A stretch of DNA of 64,000 nt. Source: Exophiala sp. HKRS030. Lineage: Eukaryota > Ascomycota > Eurotiomycetes > Chaetothyriales > Herpotrichiellaceae. Below are positions 54,436 through 64,000 of this stretch, piece after piece. Below the pieces are notes generated by a model. That model was not told where the DNA came from. It did not search any database and saw nothing but the letters and a program-made list of their open reading frames with translations. The stretch covers positions 3,165,665 to 3,229,664 of the forward strand of contig JAHWDD010000003.1 in assembly GCA_023897205.1 (NCBI GenBank), read 5' to 3'. Made by a program: the position numbers and the translations under genes. Every line of letters begins with the position of its first letter. Position 1 is the stretch's first letter.

Positions 54436-57211
54436 GAGAGGGGAAAGTCGCTCTTCGATGTGGTCTCTATTGTAGGAGTAGGACGTCCGCCGTTAGACAT
54501 TGACGGCTCGCATCGTCCCACAGGCCAAGCTTTGGACGCCACTCAAAGTCAACATATACTTTAGAACTGACTGCCCTTGCGTGGGAGGCCTGATACTTCC
54601 TTTCGATAGTGGTCGTGAGTGGTGCAGCTTGGGCGGAACCCAGATGCTCAACCCAGGATGGGTAGCTTTGCCGATGAAACCTTCGTGTGACATTCCAACT
54701 ATTTCTGAGGGTAAATTCCATAGCACTTCGAGGTTCTTGCTATTGTCAACTGTGAAAAGTCGTCGATGGCGCGTACTTCACAGCTAACCCTTGCAGAATA
54801 TCGACTCGCAGCTAGCAAATTCAATGCTGAACGGAAAATGAGATCGACGGTTGTGCTAGGTTGTGTGTAAGCTTACAGGACACTAATTGTGCTTGATGCT
54901 GATATTGCACTCGATCCCGAAGAACAAATGGCCACTCGGTCGAGAATCGGTATGCTTGCCCCTTCAATAATCTCTTCTGCATGTGATTCCTCACAGTACA
55001 AGCTGGTTCGGGACAAGCTCTTAGAGGAAGCACAGTGCGGCTGTACTGGTATTGCTCGAGTGTTACCATTATTGATGCTGTCGATCTTGGAACCAGAAGA
55101 TCCAAGTGCCTGACGCATTGGAAACATTCGAACCCCAGAACAGCCTTGGAATTCGAATATGAAAAGGCTCAAACTTTGTGACATCCCCTGTCGAAATAGC
55201 CAATGCTAGCGACACGGTCATGATCGAGGTCTTTCAAGGGAGGGGCAGGCCAAGAATCTTACCAAAACCCAATACGAGGAAGAGATGCGGGAAAAGACGC
55301 TATGATCCCTGGAGTACGGGTTTTAAAGTTTGGCGAAAGCAATAAACGAAGCATTGAGGCCTGGGGTCATTCAAAATTGACAAAACATGAAACACCAAGA
55401 TATTTAGCTTCGTGTACTTAGCACTGCAGAAAGTCTGGAGTAAGCAAAATCATGTCAACCGATTATTCGTCATAGATACGCACCTGGCGATAATGCGAAG
55501 TAAAATGGTTTTTGTGATTAATCTTCTCTGATAGCGGAGTCTCCCAGACTCGGCATCATTTAGTCGTGTGGAGAAATAAAGCAAAAGATGTGTCATGGCT
55601 ATCTGAAAGCAGACCGACGCAGCTGGGATCGAATTTGCAGTATGAGAGGAGGCTTTCCAACCCTCGCCTATGCTCGCAGAGATCCGTGAGTTGCTGGTTA
55701 GGACTTGGTCAGGACTCACTTGCAGGTTGCAGGAATTTGGGCTTTAATAATCACACAATTTGCGATACTGTCTTGCCAGGGTGGCTGCCGTCCTCTTCCT
55801 CCTCCAAAAAAAGTCAATGTAGGGTTAGGGTAGTGGTTCTCCGTGTGGGTACTCAGTTCTCTGCAAAGCGATTGTTGGGACTGCCCCAAGCTAGTGACGA
55901 ACAGCTTTTCCCCGTCCCGCTTGACCTTTGTTTTCAGCACTGTGTGACACATCGATGAATTAAGTCCCACAGATCCACATGCAGATCGCAGAGCCTAGGC
56001 ACACTTGCGCAGCAAAAACATGGGTTGCAGAGTGAAGACATCATTCTGAAGTCTGGAGAGAGCTACGATAAAGGATGAGACCCCTTGCGAACTAACTAGC
56101 GAAGTCGCTGAGCCAGCCACCTCGTGCCAGCTAGTAATTCTTCAGGGAATCAACAGGGGACGGCCGGTCCCAGCTCCCGACTACCCGAAAAAACCCCCTG
56201 CATTTGTGTCTTCCACATGGCCTTTCTGCAAGGGGGTGGGCAAGAAAGCCAAATTCCAATGACCACCTACCAAACAGAACAGACCAGACCAGGCCAGGGT
56301 GAGCACAAGTGCAGATCGCGGCAGATCTGTTCGAGGGCTTGCTGGCAGCTTGTGGGGTAAGTCTGAAGGATTGGCGTGGCTTTTTTTCTCGAACCCAGAT
56401 TTGCTTCCAATCTTTGAATATTATGATGAACCGTGGCTTGTGATTGTCAGAAAAGACCCTACCCATGCAACCCTAGTCACATAATAGGGTTTCAATGCTA
56501 GGTGAGAATTTCTGGAGTACGACAAGCCCTCAGCAGAAGAGGTTAGGTGCGAAGTTGCTTCTGCGACTTGCGCTACTGTCCTTGGACACTTCATGCACTC
56601 CTCGCAGAGACAGGTTACGGATCACCGCTCTCCTTCGTCGCGCTAAGTTATATTGGCAAACTTGATCTTGATCATGGAGATCATGCAGGCTTTCTCGTGC
56701 AGGACTCTGGGGATTGGAATTGCGAAATGTGACAGATCGTAGAGAGTTCAATCGCAAGTGACAACAAGGTCGATGCCCTGCCGAGACACCGATACGAATT
56801 TGAAGGTGAACCGAATTGTTATGACATGTAAATGATGGTCTTTAGCAGTTCAGGTTCTGCGTCTGTAATTCGAATGAATTATCATATCCTAGCATTTTGA
56901 TGACAGATTTTGATTATCAACTCTGAAGGCAGAGCCAAAGTACATGATTCATTGCATGGATCGTCGTAGAGGCTTCCCCTTCACTTAATATGTCATCATC
57001 CTTTCTCGTTAACCCTGCTCGTCCATTCGAGTCCGTCCATATTTTTGTACAGCATAATTCAGAAGCAACGCTAACTTCTTCGAAACACCGCTGCTGAAAC
57101 GAAAAGATACTATTATATACATTGATAGAGTTTAGAGATCAACTCAGAAACACGAGGCCTCCGTTTCGCCTCTTCATGATTGTATGACCTATTTTTGGGT
57201 CAAACCCCTCG
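54436..57211. other. Intergenic; one weak protein-like stretch
   Basis: A plus-strand stretch from ATG 54766 (MARTSQLTLAEYRLAAS) and a second one, 54889-55113 (DADIALDPEEQMATRSRI), look protein-like but no donor-acceptor pair joins them in frame. Otherwise nothing recognised. Confidence 0.4.
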
Positions 57212-58911
57212 TTACCACGTACCACCAGCGGCGTTTTGTTGTTGGACTGCTTCCTGGCTATCACTAGCTGGAGTACGCCTTCGACCTGTAATTGGATCGA
57301 TTTCAACTAAGCGTACTGTATCCGAATCGCTTGGTGGAGGGAGTGGTGTCACAGTGAGCTGCACTGTCTTTGTGATTTGATTGCTGTGTTTTCCCTCTCC
57401 TGTCATATAATACGGTCCTCCGGAAATATTTGCAGAGCTTCCGAAACACGAAGGGAACTGGGCGCCTAACAATGCTCGTAGTGCAGGCATGCAGGCGCAA
57501 AAGATACCGACGTTCATTTCTATAGTGCTCCAATACGCAGCAGCTACGTTATCACCTAAGAACAACATCAGTATATTGGCTTTGAAGACAGACAGTAATC
57601 TCTCTCACGAGTAAAATTCTGTGAGTTGGCGAAATTGATTAGAGATTGCAATCGCACAACGGCTGTAATCGTGTCACTGGTTGATATTAGTTTGTTTTGT
57701 CTCAAGACAATGGGAGGGTTCTAGCACTCACAAAAACCCGACACTGAACATGGCAAGGATGTATAGTTTCTTCTTTCGTGACAGAGAAAGTGTAATCAGT
57801 TGCGGAAATGGAATCGACATCACATATAGATCGAGAGCCAAGTTCGCCGCAGCCATAGCCCAGATAATGGCATTGACATTATGACAAGAGCCAGGCCGCT
57901 CACCATCCCAGAATTGCCATGCGTGCTTGACTGGAGAGCATTGGAATGTGACCAGAAAAGTGAAAATAGTTAAGATCAACCCAGCAAGAGTCAAGCCGAG
58001 GAAAACGAGCCGTCGAAATGGCAAAGAGACAAATACTCGCAAGTAGAAAACCAAGATAGACATTTTGGTGAGAACGGTGATGAGTAGATAGTCGAGCTCA
58101 GCGATAAAAAACCACTGTTCAATGCTAGTTAGAGAACGAACACAACAAAACGAGGAGCATTTCAAACTGTACCAGTAGAATGTAGTCGATATTGTCTAGA
58201 TTTACGTGCCAAATATTGTGTGTTAAGCCATTTCGCGTCACTAAGACACAAGTCAGAAAAATTGCCCTGAGCGGGCCAGTAGGTACGATTCGACTTACTT
58301 TCAACTTGTGCCACGATGTTAACAGGGACGGCAAGCTATGATGAGAGGTTAGAAGAAGATAAAACAGACAGGGCGTAAGGGTATATACCGTTGCCAACAC
58401 AATCAACATGTCGTCGTACCAGAATCGACCGCCTACGCCTTTAAAGCGTGTATAGAGTCTGCCGAGGGTAGAAAGGAAGGCTAGGGCACCAAAGGCATAT
58501 GCAATTCCTAGGATCGGACCAGTATCGTTTTCATCGGGTTGACCACAGGCTGTCATCAATATGTTCGTGGCGGCTATTCAGTATATAAGTCGGTACTCGA
58601 TGGCACATCCCAAGAGGAGGTCAGTCTACTTACTCAAAGTCTGTCTCACAGTGCAATTCGCCTGGACACACACTGCACTATCGTCCATAAACGCTTTATT
58701 TGTGCAGAGGCAATTAATGTCCGTCAGCTCGCAGCCAGAGGTTGGAACCAACGTTCCAACACAATTCAACTGTATAAAACCGTAAGCAGCGTATCCAGTA
58801 GATTTGACTTCGGGAAGGTGTTACCGCGCATGTTGGCAATGCTGTCAAGTCAACTTCTGCCATGACAACAGCAAGCAATCCAACAAAAATAGAGACCTGG
58901 AACGGCTTCAT
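57212..58911 (-). CDS. CFEM-domain 7TM receptor, Pth11-type
   Basis: Cell-surface GPCR-like protein; Pth11 of Magnaporthe is the prototype, sensing surface cues for infection development. Eight exons: 58825-58911, 58634-58769, 58389-58573, 58299-58335 (37 nt), 58173-58240, 57732-58114, 57609-57676 and 57212-57555; all junctions keep phase, giving 435 residues. A signal peptide (to about residue 18) precedes a complete CFEM domain with eight cysteines at 28, 32, 42, 49, 51, 63, 68 and 84. The rhodopsin-like 7TM part follows, with [54 protein letters not shown] and [13 protein letters not shown]. The tail is short and Pro/Ser-rich. Intron acceptors were chosen to keep phase; the one before WFFIAELD (58114) and the one at 58573 are the least certain. 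Confidence 0.9.
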
Positions 58912-61900
58912 TTTGTTGTAGTAGGACAAGATCCTTGGATGTATGGACAAAGACAAACCAACCTATCCCCGCTCTAAACAGGAGTGTGCATCACAAAATG
59001 GCAGAGTGGCATGGTAAACGTGGTAAACCGTAGAGGTTATAACAAAACCACACGGCTGAGAAAGCAAGCCACTGACTACTGAAAAATTGTTTGAATGCTT
59101 GCCCACAGGACACTGGGTTCTGGGGACTAGATTCACTAGTTGGTCATCACCGTACCGTTCAGGGCTGCGCACGGTCTAACCAGAGAAGAGGCAGACCGGG
59201 CCAGGGTTGCGACGATACGAGCCCACCCCCAGAACGCCGTCAACCCTGCTTGCTCTAGGAAGTTGGCTCGTGCCTGACGAGTTTCGTGACAGGAACCGAG
59301 GGTGTGATCTCTGAGGCGGGGATAATTAGTCCGTCGGCGTCCACTGGTGATTGGCAGAAGTTGCAGGGAAAGCTGCAAAGTAGTCCAGCCCAGAAGAGGA
59401 AGTCAGTTACCGCGATTGTTCGCTTCGTAAGTATCAACAGCGTTCATTCGGTAGATCATTTGGTTCGTATTCACCGAGTTGGTGGTAGATACTCGACATC
59501 TGGTCATCCTGGTGCAGCGATAGATCTGATGGACCATTGGGTTGACAGCCACAATACGCCAGTGAGCACTGTTGCGAAAACTTGGCGAAAAGTAGTATTA
59601 TTGGACAGCATTAATTTAGCTGCTGGGCCATGCCTCTGAGCGGCGACCGACTCGCATAGCTCCCGGTCTTCCCCGCGAGGAAAACGTACTCCGTAGGTAG
59701 AAATCTCAAGGATGGACGGACAATGAATTGTTCTCCACAAAACCAAGGCGCGGGACAGTCGACCCTGCTCTCGCACCTACTCCATACATACAGACAGCTC
59801 TACATTGTAAGTCTGAATGCATGGTATCCTGGGTCCTGACTCCTCTGCGCCAGGTACAGATCCAGGAGTACTCATGCATTCCGTATACTGACAAGATATG
59901 TTTAGGTTTTTTTTTAATATTGTGGCTGGGACTGTGCGGCTCCGCCGCTTCTAAACAGTGGAGAAGCACTTAAAACTCAACTCAATACCCACCCACGAAA
60001 GGTGGTACTTTAATAAAAGATTAATCGCCGGCATCGACTTCGATTCTGGGGATTTATACAGGAATGGGAACTTAGAATGGCCTTTCAAGGTCTTGCATCT
60101 GCTTGCCGGGAATTCCGGGACTTTGAGTTTTTTTCTTGGTTAGGCAAATCTCTACGAGGGAAGGCACCGATATTGGAACGATGGCAAATTTGTGTATTCC
60201 AAACTGTAGCTGATAAACTCTTGACAGCCACGGCATTTGGTACCAAATATGAGAGATCTTTTGATTGAGACCGCGGCATTGGCCTGGAAGGGGACAGCTC
60301 CGTATGCTGCTTCACGGAGTGGTACTGGATCACATGCAGGTCGGCTATTCCACACGATGTCTTTGAAGTCAGGGTGAGGTACTACCATATTGCAGGCAGG
60401 TGGCAGGTCAAGTCTGGTAGTACTTCCTGGTTCGACCGCCGAGGATCCCTCTGATGCCGATAATATCAGGGTTAAGCCTGTCCTGTTGAACCTGTTGGTA
60501 GTACTTGAACAACCAGAAACAGTCTATGGCCGAGATGTATCCACGACTTTGCAAAACGAGGCCTCAGGTATATTGTGGCTCTCACCACCGAAGAAAGGTC
60601 CCAATTCGAACACTCGATCCATGTCACACTACAAAGGAGGGTACCCTGAGAAGTAACACGGGACCCACGATCTGCAATCCCTCTGCACGAGATAGGTGTC
60701 AAAGTGGGAACAAGTGGCGTGACGGTTCCCCTTTGTCTGCAGTCCGATGCTGGTTAGGCTGAAGACAGACCTTTGTGTCGGTATAAAGCTCATGGCGTCC
60801 ACGTGGAGGGCGTTGCCCGGCGTAGACAGATTCTCTTGCCTGTGCTACACTAATAAGAGTCACAAGACACACATTCGGCTTGCTGTGTTCTTCATCTGGT
60901 TTTGCGCTGTGACAAGCTACATACATGGGATTTTACTGACTCGGTGCCCTCGACGACATGCCTTCGTCCAAGCCAATCGTGCTCATCCTCTTCGAGGGAC
61001 GTAACTTCGCTAAGGGTTCAGCCAGACATGACAAGCCCATACGTAAATGGTAAGTTCGACGCAGTAGCTGCTGGCTTTGTGGATCTACTCCAGAATCACC
61101 TGTGCAATTGTCGCTTGAGTCTTGGACCACTTAACTAGTGAAGCCGGAAGTTTCGGGCGTGCGGTTCCTATTGGATGCTAGATCTCAAACCCTTCTACTT
61201 ATTGATCCTTGGAAGTGAACCCCCTTCTTAGACCCGCGGAGGAGATACGATACTTGAGCTTAGCTGCAAACTGTCGACACTGTAAAAAAGGTTCCTAGCG
61301 ACAGTCCGGCATTCAGGAGAGATCAAGCGTTCTACGGAGTACTCTAAAGCCTCAATGCCCGAGACCCTGGACACTAAACAAGTAGCTTCAACCCCACAAT
61401 TTACTATGGCAAGCAAAAGCCTTGTTTCTGAGATGTTCCCGTTGAAGAACTCTACTCCGTGGACTTTTCTTTAGTCAGAAAGTTACAACCCACGACCTGC
61501 GACTTGAAAGTATTCCCTCCAATTCTACTAACTGCTCGCCGAACCCTGAACCCAATAACCTCATATCGCTTCTGCAAAATCTATGTAAATCGTAACCATC
61601 ACTCTGCCGTGGCGACGCGGGCTCAAGGGGCGTTCTTTCAAACCTGGCCGGGTCACACCCTGGGTTTCCTTGTACTTGTGAGTCGTGACTAAAGGAAGCG
61701 TCCTTATCTGCCTCTATCTTAAACTTTGAATCCTTGAAGCTATCTTTGTCCCTGTTCAGCTGTGGAGCCCGGGTTCGGACATTCAAACCGAGAGGACCAA
61801 AGTCTAAAGCCGAGAAACTCTTTCTACAATACTACTCCTTAGACCCCAAGGTTGACGAGAAATGCCCTCCTGTGATTTATGGTTTGACGCTACGTTTACC

Positions 61901-62970
61901 CCAGAAGTCACCTAGACTGCACTGTCTCGATAGTTCGCAATGTCGGCTACGGCGAGCTTGGTTTATTGGCACCGATTCCTCACGGTGAGTCACTTGTTGC
62001 GAATCTGCGACTAGTTGTGGTTCGCACTGGGGCATTGCAACATGTCGATTGGCTCGAGTCAATCAATCATCGCGAAGAGTCTGAGGTTGTACCTGGAGTC
62101 TGACACATTCGATCAAGCTTCCTTCGAAGCCCGTTGCATCGATGGAAATGTTGGCCAGAATGACCTGCCTTGCACGGTTAGCCTGGCTTCACCGTTCTTA
62201 AATTCTCGACTTGTGAGATACTATCATACTATTGCTACTACTGCCTTCGGACACCCCAGCAGAGATCCTTTTTTTCGGCAGATTCAAAACTGGTTCGCTT
62301 TCTGGAAAATGGCACGCCTGATCCCGACGTTTCCACATCGAGAATACTGGATCTTATACTCATGTCCACATTACCACTGACGGCATCCTATATCCTTCAC
62401 CTATTTAGCCTTTAACGGCTCTCAGGCCGTGGAGGGGACCAGATCGCCGGTGGAATCCCGGGTGATGGATGCCAATTCAATTGAATTTAAGTTCTTACGT
62501 GGTCTCACGTGGGTAGAAGGTTTCCAAGAGGCACAAACAAAACCCTAATCACTGATCATTGACGAAGAGGCTATTTGACTTTTCGACCATTCGAGCCGAT
62601 TCATCCTGGATACACAAACACGCATACGCACGCGGACACGCAATCCAGAACTCATAGAACTCTAATAACCCCATCAGTGTCAGACTCCACGCACACCAGA
62701 GCGCAAAGATTAGGCCGGCCCAGGCCGTAACTCTACCAGGCGAGGCAACCTTCAAGGAAGTAGGATGAAGGTTCGGTAGCAGCCTTGGTCCGTCGAAACC
62801 TTAATACGCCGGCGAACGGGTGCTCGCCAAAGTAAAAGAGAAAAAAACTTTTGCCGGCATAACTGCTAAACTGGTCATTCATTAGCTTTCCGCTACGCTT
62901 CATGACGGGCTTTTTGTTTAGTGGTTACAGGTCACGCGAGGGACTCGAGACGAGGCAAGCGAGACCTCGG

Positions 62971-63003
62971 CGGGAGGGAGGGAGGGAGGGAGGAAGGGAG
63001 GAG
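62971..63003. repeat. GGGA tetranucleotide microsatellite
   Basis: About seven GGGA units with a GGAA interruption, purine-only on the plus strand. Confidence 0.85.
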
Positions 63004-63204
63004 GTTCGATGGAACGCAAGAAAAGGGGCCGGTCTAGCGGTGAGTAATGGCTTGAGTTCTGATCATCAAATTCGATTTCGTTTTGAAGGGACTCCTTCCA
63101 GCTCTCCGAATCCACACACGACGTGTCAACTGGAGAACGGGGCTATGATGCCGCAATTTTCCAGCTTCGTCCGCTCTGGCAGGCCAGCCCCTGTGGATGT
63201 GAGA

Positions 63205-63233
63205 ATGATGTTGATGTTGTTGATGATGATGAT
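63205..63233. repeat. ATG/TTG trinucleotide microsatellite
   Basis: Imperfect run of ATG, TTG and GAT triplets; no supported coding frame around it. Confidence 0.8.
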
Positions 63234-64000
63234 CTCGGCAAACAGTCTCGTAGACAGGATGCGTTTCGAGAACAACGGCAGTGACCTGGCCTTTAGAGCA
63301 GAAGTGCCGAACGAACAAACAAACAGATGAGTGAGTGAATGTGACTTGAAAGATGGAACCGATGAAATCGATCAGTGGGTTGACCGCTGGAGTCACTCGC
63401 TCTCATACCACAGCCTCGCTGCCGGCAGGCACCATGTAGGGGATGTTTTGTCGGCCGTTGCGTTATACCTTCTGCAGACTCTCCAAGCTGCTTCACCTTC
63501 GGGCCTGTGTCCATCGCTGTCTACTAAGTTACAGATTCTACTATAGGCAGTGAGTGGCCGCTGAGTGTCTTCAGAAGATCCAGAAGACCGTGGGTCGACA
63601 TGTAGCGTCGCTCTAACTCTGCTGTCCCCGACCATGTCCCTGTCTAATGTCTCAGACCCTGCCCAGTGGATATACACCCTCCTCTGTATCGAGAAATATC
63701 ATATACACATCCCCACACATCCACATCCACACAAACATACGGTCGACATGCCGTCCTTGGAAGCATCTAATTTAGCCCGAGACAAGATTTACGGGGCCTT
63801 GCGCGCACCTCTTTTGGAGATGAGATGAGATGGGAAGATCCTAACGGACTTCTCACGCGTCTCCACGCAGTCAGTTAGGAAGGTATGTCGGATACAGAAA
63901 GCAAAACAGTCGCGGATTCGAGTAGTAGACGTACGGGCGAGCGCGCCTGGACAATGTTTACACGTACGCCGGATAGACTTGTCCAGTGTACGTGTACGTG

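Larger units (their letters stand above)
58912..64000. other. Gene-poor right end
   Basis: No gene is supported. A plus-strand frame at 62015-62380 (about 120 residues, for example LRLYLESDTFDQASFEARC) is the least chance-like but has no domain. TACGGAGTA-type words occur at 59687-59695 and 61333-61341. Two microsatellites lie near 63 kb, and the extreme end carries overlapping GTACGTGTACGTG words. Confidence 0.5.

Noticed and set aside
54766..55113. Possible small spliced plus-strand gene
   Set aside because: Both pieces look protein-like, but the only donors (GTTGTG, GTGTGT, GTAAGC) do not join the second piece in phase with an intron of normal size.
62902..63330. Plus-strand frame of 142 codons across the GGGA microsatellite
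   Set aside because: Much of it is translated simple repeat (Arg/Glu/Gly), with no domain.
63930..64000. Possible telomere-proximal repeat at the right edge
   Set aside because: Only a few GTACGTG words; no TTAGGG arrays, so there is no evidence for a telomere.

Overview
The window is nuclear DNA from a filamentous ascomycete (Pezizomycotina). The evidence is short GT-AG introns (about 45-100 nt) with CTRAC-type branch points, large intergenic gaps, and typical fungal families: Zn2Cys6 and bZIP/DUF3425 regulators, a HET-domain protein, a CFEM/Pth11-type receptor and an F-BAR/RhoGAP. The style resembles Eurotiomycetes or black yeasts, but I cannot fix the order from sequence alone. I see no rRNA, tRNA, CRISPR array or intact transposon.

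Layout. 1-4.7 kb is gene-free and rich in short tandem repeats. 4.7-23.8 kb is a conserved housekeeping block: Sec61 gamma (SSS1), a DCAF11/LEC14B WD40 protein, an unknown single-pass membrane protein, Sec39 (ER retrograde tethering), the complex I subunit NDUFS5 (divergent from SEC39) and the TBP-displacing ATPase MOT1. 23.8-27.9 kb has no intact gene but carries what looks like a decayed multi-span membrane-protein gene on the minus strand. 27.9-40.5 kb is accessory: a secreted germin/spherulin-like cupin, a Zn2Cys6 factor, a PheA/TfdB-type FAD monooxygenase, an uncharacterised spliced 90-residue protein and an ArsB/citrate-type permease. 41.2-47.5 kb holds RGD1 (F-BAR/RhoGAP), an NmrA-like NADP-binding protein and a bZIP/DUF3425 factor. 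50.4-58.9 kb groups three genes of perception type: a fungal rhodopsin-like 7TM protein, a HET-domain protein and an eight-exon CFEM-7TM receptor. 58.9-64 kb shows no convincing gene.

How the genes relate. The left block is general secretion, respiration and transcription. The middle pairs regulators with enzymes and a transporter, as small fungal catabolic or detoxification loci do. The right part is surface sensing and self/non-self recognition.

The most actionable result is that three conserved genes (MOT1, the DCAF11-like gene and the bZIP gene) each fail to read through at one point. In each, one base appears to be missing within or beside a short homopolymer. MOT1 has no splice alternative. 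The other two have a weaker splicing alternative. The shared pattern suggests homopolymer undercalling in the assembly rather than loss of essential genes.
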